A stretch of 37,437 bases of DNA from Flavobacteriales bacterium (GCA_018883325.1 VEQH01000043.1:1-37437); one strand, 5' to 3'. Positions 1 through 7,998 are shown, numbered from the stretch's first letter. Made by a program: numbers and translations. The notes: generated by a model not told the origin, from the letters alone.

Positions 1-602
1 CTCGGGTAAAGATACACAATGATTTTTTTCGACCCAAAAAACCTAATTAAAAATTAAACATTAAAAATTCCAAGTAAAACCACATAGATACATAGAAAAA
101 GGAAGGTTAGACCGCAGTCGCGGAAGAGAATTAGAAAAGTTAAAAATTGAGAGAGAAAAGATAAAAGTTGAGAACTCGGGTAAAGATACACAATGATTTT
201 TTTCGACCCAAAAAACCTAATTAAAAATTAAACATTAAAAATTCCAAGTAAAACCACATAGATACATAGAAAAAGGAAGGTTAGACCGCAGTCGCGGAAG
301 AAAATTAAAAAAGTTAAAAGTTGAGAGAGAAAAGATAAAAGTTGAGAACTCGGACAAAGATTTACAATGATTTTCTTCGAGTTATGAATCCCAATTAAAA
401 ATTCAACATTCAAAAAGATCAATGTAAAAAATGTTAACCACATAGAAACATAGAAAAAATAGAACCGCTTTGCGGAGAAAAGTTGAAATTAAATACAACA
501 TTTAAAATCTCCCTCGGTAAAAGGATACACAATATTTATCTTCGCCCCAAAAAGCTAATTAAACATTAAAAATTAAAATCAAGCATCAAAAACCCTTATC
601 CC
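1..602. repeat. Non-coding left end: tandem 174-bp repeat plus two degenerate units
   Basis: Units 1-174 and 175-348 differ by only about three substitutions, all in the last third. A diverged unit starts at 349 and a shorter remnant at about 512; each begins with ctcgg followed by an A-rich stretch and a cttcg or ttcga block. Inside each of the first three units is a core reading ccacatagaNacatagaaaaa followed by a small GC stem (ccgcagtcgcgg or ccgctttgcgg). The same core occurs inverted near 18290-18335. The only reading frame of any length here (228-443, reverse) lies in the repeat and has no protein-like features, so I call no gene. Confidence 0.85.
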
Positions 603-1037
603 TCAATTTACCACATACCCCGATTTCTCTGCATCCATTACTGTAAATGTACCAGAAGATTTAGCCACTAATTGTTGCTTTTGATTATAAACTTCTGCTT
701 CCATAAAAATCAATGAACGACCTTTTTTCACAACGATTGATTTTGCAGTAAGTTCATCATCCATTAAAATTGATTTCAAAAAACTCACTTTCATCTCTAA
801 TGTTGCTACTACTTTATGGCTTTCACAAACAAGCGATAAAGCGCCAACACCCATTGTGGCATCAAGCAATGCAGCTGTGCAACCTCCGTGAATAGCAAGC
901 GGTGTTGCCAAGTGATTTGCATTTGTTTGTAAAGAATAAACCACTTCGCCAGGAGCATTGATTTCAAAGTGCATTCCAAGTAAGCGACCGAAATTATTTT
1001 TCTCAATGTAACTTACAATTAGTGGATTCAATTGCAT
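603..1037 (-). CDS. PaaI/hotdog-fold thioesterase family protein
   Basis: This 144-residue protein fits a single hotdog domain of the PaaI/YdiI thioesterase type, which hydrolyses acyl-CoA or aryl-CoA thioesters in the cytoplasm. The signature is a His-Gly-Gly turn (residues 50-52) at the start of the long central helix, with an acidic Asp59 in the position expected for the catalytic carboxylate. The rest is beta-rich, ending with GTFTVMD. I start at the ATG at 1037, one base past the stop of the upstream mscS gene; a TTG at 1058 would overlap that gene and add seven residues with no family support. It is probably the second gene of a two-gene operon with mscS. The substrate cannot be read from sequence. 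Confidence 0.82.
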   Translation of the reverse strand: MQLNPLIVSYIEKNNFGRLLGMHFEINAPGEVVYSLQTNANHLATPLAIHGGCTAALLDATMGVGALSLVCESHKVVATLEMKVSFLKSILMDDELTAKSIVVKKGRSLIFMEAEVYNQKQQLVAKSSGTFTVMDAEKSGYVVN

Positions 1038-1038
1038 T

Positions 1039-1839
1039 TTAGCTCTTTTTAAGTTCAACGTTGTTTTCCTTGAAAATATCGTAAACTTTTTGGTTCACAT
1101 CAAACATAACTCCATTGTAATCAGGAGTTTTCACCCACACTCGCATTGTTAAATGAACACCATTTTCAGCCAATTGAGAAATTCCGATGAACGCTTTTGG
1201 CTCTTTTAAAATACGTTTATCTTTTGCAATGACCGTTTCTAATAATGAATTAACACCACGAATATCAGTACCGTGTTCTAAAATAAACGTCCACTCTACT
1301 CTTCTTTTGTCCGCTTTTGTAAAATTTGTAATCGCCCCATTTGCCACAGGACCGTTAGGTAAAATCACAACTTTATTGTCTGTGGTTAGTAAATATGTGT
1401 TGAAAATTTGTATTTCTGTAACCGTTCCTTGAGCTGTTTGTGAGATGATTACATCGCCAACTTTGAACGGTTTTAAGACCAAAATCATGACTCCACCAGC
1501 AAAATTGGAAAGTGTCCCTGAAAACGCCATACCAATTGCCAAACCTGCAGCACCGAGAATAGTAATGAAGGAAGTCATTTGTATTCCAAGCTGCGTGAAT
1601 GCAGTAATTATCACTAAAATTTTTGAAGCTAAAGAAATAAAACTCGTTAAAAATGAGGTCAATCCAGGATCTGTATCACTTTTCACCATCAAGCGCTTCA
1701 CACCTTTGGTAACCAAACCCGTTAGCCAAAATCCTGCAACAAGAATTACTACAGCAATTAGAATTTGTGTTCCAATTTTCAACAAAAACTGATTGAAATC
1801 AGCGTAATTAATTCCAAAAACAGATTCCAACATCTTCAT
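1039..1839 (-). CDS. mscS: MscS-type mechanosensitive ion channel (small form)
   Basis: A 266-residue inner-membrane channel that opens under membrane tension to release solutes during hypo-osmotic shock. TM1 is at about 22-43, TM2 at 63-84 and the pore helix TM3 at 92-122, with the Gly/Ala-rich packing run GAAGLAIGMAFSGTLSNFAGG typical of MscS. The beta-domain follows with KPFKVGDVI (123-131) and the PNG turn (161-163). Length and layout match the E. coli MscS class, with no extra N-terminal helices. A -33/-7 promoter lies just upstream (1868-1900) and the thioesterase gene follows at once. A second, longer MscS-type protein is at 31985-33094. Confidence 0.93.
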   Translation of the reverse strand: MKMLESVFGINYADFNQFLLKIGTQILIAVVILVAGFWLTGLVTKGVKRLMVKSDTDPGLTSFLTSFISLASKILVIITAFTQLGIQMTSFITILGAAGLAIGMAFSGTLSNFAGGVMILVLKPFKVGDVIISQTAQGTVTEIQIFNTYLLTTDNKVVILPNGPVANGAITNFTKADKRRVEWTFILEHGTDIRGVNSLLETVIAKDKRILKEPKAFIGISQLAENGVHLTMRVWVKTPDYNGVMFDVNQKVYDIFKENNVELKKS

Positions 1840-1867
1840 ACTCTTTTCTAATTTTATTGATTCGCCA

Positions 1868-1900
1868 CAAAAATAAGCAACTCAACTTCAATAGAATCAA
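1868..1900 (-). promoter_or_regulatory. Bacteroidota-type promoter for mscS-thioesterase
   Basis: On the reverse strand TTG (1898-1900), a 22-nt spacer, then TATTTTTG (1868-1875). This matches the consensus TTG-N17-23-TAnnTTTG of the Bacteroidota primary sigma factor. The mscS start lies 28 nt past the -7 box. Confidence 0.7.
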
Positions 1901-1908
1901 TATATTTG
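1901..1908 (+). promoter_or_regulatory. -7 box TATATTTG three bases before the DUF218 gene start
   Basis: Perfect TAnnTTTG followed by aat and then the ATG at 1912. If it is used, transcription would begin at or within a few bases of the start codon, giving a leaderless or near-leaderless mRNA. No TTG is present at -33 spacing, so the call rests on the -7 box alone. It sits back to back with the mscS promoter. Confidence 0.35.
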
Positions 1909-1911
1909 AAT

Positions 1912-2673
1912 ATGTTTTTTATCCTGTCTAAGTTACTCGCCTTTTTGTTTTCGCCTTTTTTATGGTTTTTGATTTCTTTTTTCACCTTTATATTCATTAA
2001 AAATGAAAAATGGAAATTGCGATTCAAGCGCATAAGTATTTTCATATTAATTTTCTTTTCACTTGGATTTCCTGTTAAATTCCTAGTTGCTCGTTGGGAA
2101 GTTGCCGGTACGCAAATGGAAAAAGTGAAAAATTACGAGATTGGCGTTGTACTTTCTGGAATGGCAGAATACAACAAAGATTTAAAAGTACTGAGCGCAC
2201 GTCGAGGAATTGACCGCATTTGGCAAACAATCACCTTGTATAAAAAAGGAAAAATCAAGAAAATTTTAATCAGCGGAGATAGTGGTTACGTTATTCGCAA
2301 AGGCTTGCACGAAGCTGACCAATTAAAAGAAGTGCTCGTGAAATGGGGAATTCCTGCTGACGACATCATCGTTGAAAATAAATCAAAAAATACCTACGAA
2401 AACGCACAATTTACAGGTGACTTGATGAAAAAACAGAATTACAACAAGAAATTTTTATTGATTACAAGTTCTTTACACATGCCTAGAGCTGCTGCTTGTT
2501 TTAAAAAACAAAATATGAAGTTTGATGTTTTTACGACAGATCATTATTCCATGAAAAACACAGAATTTACGTTCGATGAATTGTTGCCTTCCGTTCACTC
2601 GTTTGTGATGTGGGAAGTTTATCTAAAAGAAGTTGTTGGTTACACGGTTTATTCCTTGCGTGGCTATTTATGA
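1912..2673 (+). CDS. DUF218 / YdcF-ElyC family membrane protein
   Basis: A 253-residue protein with two N-terminal membrane helices (about 3-30 and 39-58) followed by a DUF218 domain. The domain shows GVVLSG (78-83), KILISGDSG (117-125), the conserved SKNTYENA (158-165) and LLITSSLHMPRA (182-193), which is the SanA/ElyC/YdcF pattern. E. coli relatives act in envelope maintenance or vancomycin resistance, but the chemistry of the family is not settled, so I assign no reaction. I start at the ATG at 1912; an upstream TTG at 1906 would add two residues. Its stop overlaps the start of the AlkB-like gene (ATGA at 2670-2673), so the two are probably translated together. Confidence 0.85.
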   Translation: MFFILSKLLAFLFSPFLWFLISFFTFIFIKNEKWKLRFKRISIFILIFFSLGFPVKFLVARWEVAGTQMEKVKNYEIGVVLSGMAEYNKDLKVLSARRGIDRIWQTITLYKKGKIKKILISGDSGYVIRKGLHEADQLKEVLVKWGIPADDIIVENKSKNTYENAQFTGDLMKKQNYNKKFLLITSSLHMPRAAACFKKQNMKFDVFTTDHYSMKNTEFTFDELLPSVHSFVMWEVYLKEVVGYTVYSLRGYL

Positions 2674-3245
2674 CAAGCTTAACAGTTCAAAATGGCACTT
2701 TAATTTTTGATGAAGCATTTCTGAATCAAGAAGAAGCCAATTCACTTTTCGAGCAGTTTGAAGCAACTTTACCATTTCAGCAAGGCGAGATAACTTTATT
2801 TGGTAAAACCCACCCCATTCCGAGGCTTGAAGCGTTTTTTGCAACTGAAAATAAAACCTATACCTATTCTGGCAAGACCTTAAAAACACATCCTTTAACA
2901 GCCGAATTATTGACTTTGAAATCAAAAATTGAAGCTGTAAGCCAAGAAAAATTCAATTGTGTATTGGTGAATTTATACCGAGATGGACAAGATTCAAATG
3001 GTTGGCACGCCGATAATGAACCTGAATTGGGTAAAAATCCTGTAATTGCTTCTCTTAGTTTAGGTGCAACCCGACGATTTGATTTACGCCACAATCTCAC
3101 CAACGAAAAAATGAGTTTCAACCTTTCCAATGGCAGTCTTTTATTGATGAAAGGCGAAATGCAACATTTCTGGAAACATCAAATTGCAAAAACAAAAAAG
3201 GTCAACGCTCCACGAATAAATTTGACGTTTCGATGGATTGGGTGA
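2670..3245 (+). CDS. AlkB-type 2-oxoglutarate/Fe(II) dioxygenase, ALKBH2/3-like
   Basis: A 191-residue dioxygenase expected to remove methyl groups from N1-methyladenine and N3-methylcytosine in DNA or RNA by oxidation. All hallmarks are present: NLYRDGQD (101-108), the iron triad His113-x-Asp115 and His170, the 2-oxoglutarate arginine in PRINLTFR (Arg182, with Arg188 following), and the LSLGATRRFDLR strand that lines the substrate site. The spelling is closer to the ALKBH2/ALKBH3 branch than to E. coli AlkB. I start at the ATG overlapping the previous stop; an in-frame GTG at 2610 lies inside the upstream gene. Pairing with a DUF218 envelope protein has no clear functional reason. Confidence 0.93.
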   Translation: MTSLTVQNGTLIFDEAFLNQEEANSLFEQFEATLPFQQGEITLFGKTHPIPRLEAFFATENKTYTYSGKTLKTHPLTAELLTLKSKIEAVSQEKFNCVLVNLYRDGQDSNGWHADNEPELGKNPVIASLSLGATRRFDLRHNLTNEKMSFNLSNGSLLLMKGEMQHFWKHQIAKTKKVNAPRINLTFRWIG

Positions 3246-3435
3246 TTATTTATAACAAGGTTTTTGCTCTCGAACCGCAAGTGAATTTTGAGAAAACAGG
3301 TACAAATTCGTCGCGTAACTTTCTAAAAATGATTATCAAAAGTAAATTACTACTTTATTATGATTTTGTAAAAACTCATTTTTTTTAATGCTTCAATATC
3401 AAAAAAAAACTATTTTTAGTAAAAAAAACTAACCT

Positions 3436-3876
3436 ATGGAAACACTTGATGATCAACTTTCAAACGGCGGTTCGCTTTCCGCAATTGCAAAACAAGCTTT
3501 ATTGGTAGCCTCAAAATGGGCGAAATTCCTTTCAATAATTGGCTTTATTGGTGTAGGAATAATGGTGATAGCTGGTATTTTTATTATGTTTCAACTTTCC
3601 AACATACCTGTAGGAATAACAAATGGAGTTCCTTTAGGTTTGGTCGGTTTTTTATATGTTGCAATGGCTTTGCTGTACTTTTTTCCTGTTTATTACTTAT
3701 TTCAATTTGCGAATAACACGAAAAATGGAATTTCATCTAATTCAAATGAATCTATCGAAATAGGACTTGTGAACTTAAAATCAATGTTTAAATTCATTGG
3801 GATTTTTACAGTTGTAATTTTGTCAATTTATGCATTAATATTTCTTCTTGCATTTGTGGTTCAATTGGTAAAATAG
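3436..3876 (+). CDS. DUF5362-like small membrane protein
   Basis: A 146-residue integral membrane protein with three hydrophobic segments: about 31-52, 64-90 (long, possibly kinked, with VPLGLVGFLYV) and 119-143. Between the second and third lies a polar loop with FANNTKNGISSNSNES. The layout, with a short polar N-terminus carrying SLSAIAKQALLVASKWAKFL, resembles the DUF5362 family common in Bacteroidota; I assign it from memory. No function is known to me. It has its own upstream gap of 190 bp, in which I see nothing certain, and is separated from ribD by 63 bp. Confidence 0.72.
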   Translation: METLDDQLSNGGSLSAIAKQALLVASKWAKFLSIIGFIGVGIMVIAGIFIMFQLSNIPVGITNGVPLGLVGFLYVAMALLYFFPVYYLFQFANNTKNGISSNSNESIEIGLVNLKSMFKFIGIFTVVILSIYALIFLLAFVVQLVK

Positions 3877-3939
3877 AAATTCCTCCAAGTTGATTTTTTA
3901 GTGTTTAGATGAAGTTTCTTATTTCATTACCTTTACCCA

Positions 3940-4971
3940 ATGAATCATTCGCTTTATATGCAACGTTGTTTGGAACTCGCACAACTTGGTGCAGGCTGGA
4001 CAGCTCCAAATCCTATGGTTGGTTGCGTAATTGTTGTTGACAATTTAATTGTCGGAGAAGGCTACCACAAGTCTTACGGTGGTCCGCATGCAGAAGTTAA
4101 CGCCATCAATTCTTTGGAAGATAAAAGCCTTCTGGATGGTGCAACGGTTTATGTTTCGCTTGAACCTTGCTCCCATTTTGGAAAAACGCCTCCTTGTGCT
4201 GATTTGTTGGTTCAATCGAACGTGAAAACGGTTGTAATCGCTTGTCGAGATACGAATCCTGCCGTTGCTGGCAAAGGAATTGATCGCTTGAAAAAAGCAG
4301 GAATCGAAGTCATTGAAGGTGTTTTAGAAAAAGAAAGTCGCGAGTTAAACAAACGATTTTTTACCTTTCACGAAAAGCAACGACCTTACGTGATTTTGAA
4401 ATGGGCGCAAACTTTAGATGGATTTTTAGATAAATCACGTGGGATGAATGACAAAGGTGTGAACTGGATTTCGCAACCTGAAACAAAAGCGTTGGTTCAC
4501 AAATGGCGTGGTGAAGAACAAAGTATTTTAGTGGGTCGCAACACGATTATCAACGACAATCCTTCATTGACGGTTCGCGATTACAAAGGAAAAAATCCCG
4601 TTAGAATTGTCATTGACAGTCAATTACAAATCAGTGGAGATGTAAACATTTACTCGCAGGAAGCGCCAACAATCGTTTTCAATCGTATTCGCAACGAGAA
4701 AAAAGAAAATGTCGAATGGGTAAAAATCAAGGAAACTAGCACCAAAAACATTTTGGATGAACTCTACAAACGCGGAATTATTTCTGTTTTTGTGGAAGGC
4801 GGCAGTCGCACTTTACAATATTTCATCATTGACAATGTTTGGGACGAAGCGCGCGTAATCGTTGGCAACAAACGATTTGAAGAAGGAATCAAAGCACCAA
4901 TTATCAACCGAGTACCAATTGCTTCACATCCTTTCGGTGAAGACATGGTTTACTATTATTCCCGCCGATGA
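3940..4971 (+). CDS. ribD: Bifunctional riboflavin biosynthesis deaminase/reductase RibD
   Basis: A 343-residue cytosolic enzyme for two consecutive steps of riboflavin synthesis: deamination of the diaminopyrimidinone phosphate, then NADPH reduction of its ribosyl group. The N-terminal deaminase domain (about 1-145) has the zinc site His50-Ala-Glu52, then Pro-Cys (76-77) and Cys86 in PCSHFGKTPPC. The C-terminal reductase domain (about 147-343) has KWAQTLDG, a GEEQSILVGRNT segment and VFVEGGSRT. Full length for the family. Its TGA overlaps the next ATG (4968-4971). Lumazine synthase is about 10.5 kb away, so the pathway is split over loci. Confidence 0.96.
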   Translation: MNHSLYMQRCLELAQLGAGWTAPNPMVGCVIVVDNLIVGEGYHKSYGGPHAEVNAINSLEDKSLLDGATVYVSLEPCSHFGKTPPCADLLVQSNVKTVVIACRDTNPAVAGKGIDRLKKAGIEVIEGVLEKESRELNKRFFTFHEKQRPYVILKWAQTLDGFLDKSRGMNDKGVNWISQPETKALVHKWRGEEQSILVGRNTIINDNPSLTVRDYKGKNPVRIVIDSQLQISGDVNIYSQEAPTIVFNRIRNEKKENVEWVKIKETSTKNILDELYKRGIISVFVEGGSRTLQYFIIDNVWDEARVIVGNKRFEEGIKAPIINRVPIASHPFGEDMVYYYSRR

Positions 4972-5837
4972 TTTCTTTAGCACTTGCCATTCTTTTTTCA
5001 AGTTTCATTTTTGTAATTTTCAAACTATTTGACCGCTACAAAATTGATGTTTTTCAAGCCATTGTTTTCAATTATTTCACGGCATTTTTATGCGGTATTC
5101 TACTGTACGGAAACGAATGGAATCCAGCAGCACTAAAGGATATCACTTGGTTTTACTATGCAATAGTTGCCGCCATTCTCTTTATTTCATTGTTCATTTT
5201 AATGGGATTAAGTTCACAGAAAAATGGCGTTGCAATCACCTCTGTTGCTGTAAAAATGAGCATGGCAGCAAGTGTTTTCGGAATGATATTTCTTTACGCA
5301 GAATCGGTTTCACTACTCAAAATACTCGGAATTATTTTCGCATTTGCTGGCGTTATTTTAGTTTCTTGGCAAAGTAAAGGCGCTTCTGAAAATCAGAAAA
5401 AATCACTGTGGATGCTTTTCGTTTTGTTTTTTGGCAGCGGAATCCTCGACCTAGTTTTGAATTACGTACAAAACAATGAATTAAAAGTCCTCACCCCTTC
5501 CCTATTTTCCGCCTTTGGTTTTGGAATGGCAGGAATCATTGGGCTAATTGTGTTTTTTATTCAATTACAACAAAAGAAAGCTCGTTTTTCCTTCAAAAAT
5601 GTACTTGGAGGAATCGCACTTGGAATCCCGAATTACTTCTCGATTTACTTACTGATTAAATCCTACAAAGACACAGGCTGGGCAGATTCAACGGTGCTCG
5701 CGATAATCAACGTTTCAATCGTTTGCATCTCAGCACTTACAGGTTTTTTAATCTTCAAAGAAAAACTAAACCTCACAAAAGCACTTGGAATTATCGCTTC
5801 ACTACTTGCAATTTTAATGCTGTCTCTAGCAAGTTAA
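4968..5837 (+). CDS. EamA/DMT-family transporter
   Basis: A 289-residue, very hydrophobic protein with about nine or ten membrane helices and two repeated EamA-like halves (about 1-140 and 148-289). The end of the second half, SIVCISALTGFLIFKEKLN, has the typical EamA shape in which a small-residue helix is followed by FKEKL. Family members export metabolites or amino acids or take up nucleosides, and the substrate cannot be inferred here. Overlap with ribD by four bases suggests co-translation and makes a role in flavin or precursor transport possible, but that is only a positional hint. Confidence 0.85.
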   Translation: MISLALAILFSSFIFVIFKLFDRYKIDVFQAIVFNYFTAFLCGILLYGNEWNPAALKDITWFYYAIVAAILFISLFILMGLSSQKNGVAITSVAVKMSMAASVFGMIFLYAESVSLLKILGIIFAFAGVILVSWQSKGASENQKKSLWMLFVLFFGSGILDLVLNYVQNNELKVLTPSLFSAFGFGMAGIIGLIVFFIQLQQKKARFSFKNVLGGIALGIPNYFSIYLLIKSYKDTGWADSTVLAIINVSIVCISALTGFLIFKEKLNLTKALGIIASLLAILMLSLAS

Positions 5838-5853
5838 AAATTCACTTGCATCA

Positions 5854-6120
5854 TCAGTCATAGAAAATTATTAGTCCTGTTTTGTTTTTTGAATAAAGCT
5901 TGTAGATTTCTTTGCTTATAACGTGACGCTTTAACACGATTTTGTCCAGATGAATAGTTGAAGAAGGAATTTTTAATATTTCCTTGAAAAATGAATTTTT
6001 ATTAATTGCAGGAAATTTAGAAAGTAATTCTATCGTTTCTTCAAGTGTTAATCCATTTTTGTGTTTTGATGGAAAAAGATGCACAAGCTCTTCAATTGCT
6101 AATTCAATGTGTTTTTTCAT
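5854..6120 (-). CDS. Small hypothetical protein, second gene of the UVR-like pair
   Basis: An 88-residue soluble, lysine-rich protein that I do not recognise. The N-terminal half looks helical (HIELAIEELVHLF, LTLEETIELLSKF), the C-terminal part more mixed (IHLDKIVLKRHVISKEIY, ending TGLIIFYD). There is no signal peptide or membrane helix. Its ATG lies one base after the stop of the 151-residue coiled-coil gene upstream, so the two are almost surely one transcript and may be partners. It converges on the EamA gene with 16 bases between stops. Confidence 0.6.
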   Translation of the reverse strand: MKKHIELAIEELVHLFPSKHKNGLTLEETIELLSKFPAINKNSFFKEILKIPSSTIHLDKIVLKRHVISKEIYKLYSKNKTGLIIFYD

Positions 6121-6121
6121 T

Positions 6122-6577
6122 TCATTCTAATTCTTTGTTAACCGATTTCATTAAAAAACGACCGATTTCCAAAAGTTGATCGAGAATTTCGCAAGCTTCC
6201 TTAATTTGATTGTTTTTGACGAGTTCTTTTTTTAATTCATGCAATTCCATATAACCAGCTCTTAAAACGGAACAAAAATGGACTAATGTTTCAGTGAAAA
6301 AAGGCTGGGATGTGTTCCAAATACTGATTTCATTAATGCACGATAAAAGCGTGTAGAATTCATCCAAATTATCTGTTCGTTCTTCAAAGTGAAATTGACA
6401 ATTAACCAATTCTAATTTTTTAGTTTCTAAAGATTTGAGCAATTTCAACTCAGTACCTCGTAGATCAGCTACTTTCTCATATTCTTGTATTCTGATTAAA
6501 TGTTTCTTTTCAAGTAAGATGTTTACAAGTTCTAATTTCATTTCTAGAATTTGTTTTTTTTCAATTAAGTAATTCAT
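6122..6577 (-). CDS. Hypothetical helical protein with UVR-like motifs
   Basis: A 151-residue, all-helical protein. Residues about 28-47 (IRIQEYEKVADLRGTELKLL) resemble the UVR motif of UvrB/UvrC and Clp ATPases, where a Tyr-Glu-x-Ala-x-x-Leu-Arg helix mediates coiled-coil pairing. A weaker second copy lies near the C-terminus (KNNQIKEACEILDQLLEI). The middle region (FHFEERTDNLDEFYTLLSCI) has no repeat. There is no signal peptide and no enzyme motif. It starts at the ATG at 6577 and is followed one base after its stop by the 88-residue gene. It may be an adaptor or structural protein; the function is unknown. Confidence 0.6.
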   Translation of the reverse strand: MNYLIEKKQILEMKLELVNILLEKKHLIRIQEYEKVADLRGTELKLLKSLETKKLELVNCQFHFEERTDNLDEFYTLLSCINEISIWNTSQPFFTETLVHFCSVLRAGYMELHELKKELVKNNQIKEACEILDQLLEIGRFLMKSVNKELE

Positions 6578-6635
6578 GGTTTATTTGATTTATTTTTATT
6601 TGGAAATTGTTAGGAGTAAGAATATATTCCTCTAG

Positions 6636-7103
6636 TTATTTTTTGATTTTCGTTGGGTGTGGAACTGACATCCAATTTGAAAAATCAACTCCATAAAAAT
6701 TGAAATAAGTTCCAGGTGTTTCTTTTTCTATGATATCTATTTTTCTTGTCTCTAATGGTAAAGGAGGATAAAAAAGTGAATAAGCGAAAAATTCGCCTGC
6801 TCTTTTAAAAAAATGCTTATGTGGCGTAGGGGGAATTGACATGGAACAAATAAGTTTATACTTCGTTGTTGAACCAACAGGTGATATGTACGTGTTTCTA
6901 TCGATTTGAACCCAACCGCCATTAATATAGATTGGTGACGAACGATAAATAAAATCAATCTGTGTCAATTCATTCGAGATTGCTATACTTTTTACGCAGT
7001 GATTTAGTCAATGGTTCAATGCTTCTGGATTATACAATTTAATCTTTGTCAGATTATTTACGTTGTCAGCAAATTCAAAGTGTTTTTCAATTTTTGTTTC
7101 CAT
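6636..7103 (-). pseudogene. Hypothetical gene broken by an in-frame TGA
   Basis: Reading from the ATG at 7103 gives METKIEKHFEFADNVNN and 31 residues in all, then TGA at 7008-7010. The same frame continues without another stop to 6636, giving a protein of about 155 residues if the TGA is ignored. The downstream part is clearly protein-like: FIYRSSPIYINGGWVQID, TYISPVG, HFFKRAGEFFAYSLFYPPLP, RKIDIIEKETPGTYFNF. This reminds me of the beta-rich N-terminal domain of some Bacteroidota thioredoxin-like proteins, where a final IDFIEG-like motif is usual, but I am unsure. The 110-residue remainder could only start at a TTG (6968), which is unlikely. A sequencing error is the alternative. Confidence 0.6.
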
Positions 7104-7244
7104 GTTTTTTAAATTTATGGGACAAAGAAACAAGGTCACTCCGCATTCAATTTACCGACTGAAAAAATAGTTGTTAATAGAAGTGAAAAAATTGAACCAA
7201 CAAGAAATAAATTCAATTATTTGGATCTAAAGAATGGTACCAGT

Positions 7245-7355
7245 AGACTCCTCCAGATGGGAAAGACAAATGAAACGGGAAGAGAATGCGAAAATGCTAT
7301 GCATTTTCGCCACCTGCCCATACGAATCGTCCTTCCGAACGAAGTGAGGAAACTC
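7245..7355 (-). repeat. Palindromic intergenic element, copy 1
   Basis: About 111 bp. On the reverse strand it reads agagtttcctc, then ttcggaaggac, ggtggcgaaaatgc, the partner gcattttcgcattctc, and ends ggaggagtct. The central 10-bp arms are gcgaaaatgc (7288-7297) and gcattttcgc (7301-7310), perfect around a 3-nt loop. Outer ends are imperfect inverted repeats. It shares order and spelling with the copies at 12365 and 28303. The gene-free stretch 7104-7635 contains this, a decayed copy and nothing else I can identify. Confidence 0.85.
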
Positions 7356-7409
7356 TTGGAAACCTCAATAGAAATCACTGTTAGAGAATAATTCTTTTGG
7401 TAGGTTTAT

Positions 7410-7505
7410 AGATTCCTCGAGATGGAAAGACTTTTCAAGGAATAAAAATGCGAAAATGTTAAGTATTTACGCTGAAACATCTACACAAATTGTCTTTTCG
7501 ATTTG
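7410..7505 (-). repeat. Palindromic intergenic element, decayed copy 2
   Basis: It starts agattcctcgagatggaaag as copy 1 does (agactcctccagatgggaaag), has the damaged centre gcgaaaatgttaagtatttacgc (7450-7472), and a poorly matching far end near gtcttttcga. The orientation is the same as copy 1, about 165 bp away. The right border is uncertain. Confidence 0.6.
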
Positions 7506-7635
7506 AATGGTGACCGCGAAGCAACTCCAGAGAAAAATCTAATGGTACAAAAGCGTATGCTCAATTTCAATTATTAGGGAATTAAATCAAAAATAAGCGA
7601 TGGAGACGAAATTTTGAAAAGCTGATTTTTCTAAA

Positions 7636-7998
7636 TTACTTCTTAAAAAGCAAAAGACCAATTGATTGAAAAATCAATAAAACACCAAAAAGTGCAAGAC
7701 TGTGAAATACGACAATGTCTGGTTTTTTCGTAAACACAAAAGCTGTAACGATCGCTAAAAAAGACAACATTTGAACGGTCGTCATTGTGAGGTAGCGAAA
7801 AACAAATTCTTGCGGATTATTTGATCTTCCAATAAACATAATTAAAACGCTTATCGTGAAAATGAACAAATTAGCACCAGCTGCGAAATTGGAGAGAAAC
7901 AATTCGATCGAAAACAAATGAAATCGGTTTAATAAAACATAAATAAAGGTGGGAATAAAAATCAGTAACCAATTTTTAATCAATAACTTACTATTCAT
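7636..7998 (-). CDS. Four-helix membrane protein, AtpI-like by position
   Basis: A 120-residue membrane protein with four hydrophobic helices at about 9-27, 34-55, 66-88 and 96-117, separated by short polar loops (FIGRSNNPQEFVFRY between helices 2 and 3). It overlaps the atpZ-like gene by eight bases. In several Flavobacteriia, as I recall, a protein like this sits between atpZ and the F0 a-subunit gene atpB, where it may help assemble the ATP synthase c-ring as AtpI does. Here no atpB follows; instead there are about 500 bp of palindromic elements and a broken gene. The assignment rests on context and topology. Confidence 0.62.
   Translation of the reverse strand: MNSKLLIKNWLLIFIPTFIYVLLNRFHLFSIELFLSNFAAGANLFIFTISVLIMFIGRSNNPQEFVFRYLTMTTVQMLSFLAIVTAFVFTKKPDIVVFHSLALFGVLLIFQSIGLLLFKK

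Noticed and set aside
228-443. A 71-residue reverse-strand reading frame in the left repeat array
   Set aside because: It lies wholly in the A/T-rich tandem repeat and its low-complexity hydrophobic translation (runs of Phe, Leu, Ile) follows the base composition; there is no plausible start context.
1-602. CRISPR array
   Set aside because: The units are about 174 bp, directly joined, and have no short repeats with unique spacers, and no cas genes are nearby.
1187-1792. Forward-strand frames opposite mscS
   Set aside because: They mirror the mscS gene, have no independent start context and are low in complexity.
5854-7103. Phage defence island
   Set aside because: Small unknown genes beside repeats raised the idea, but there is no nuclease, methylase, helicase, reverse transcriptase or effector domain in reach.
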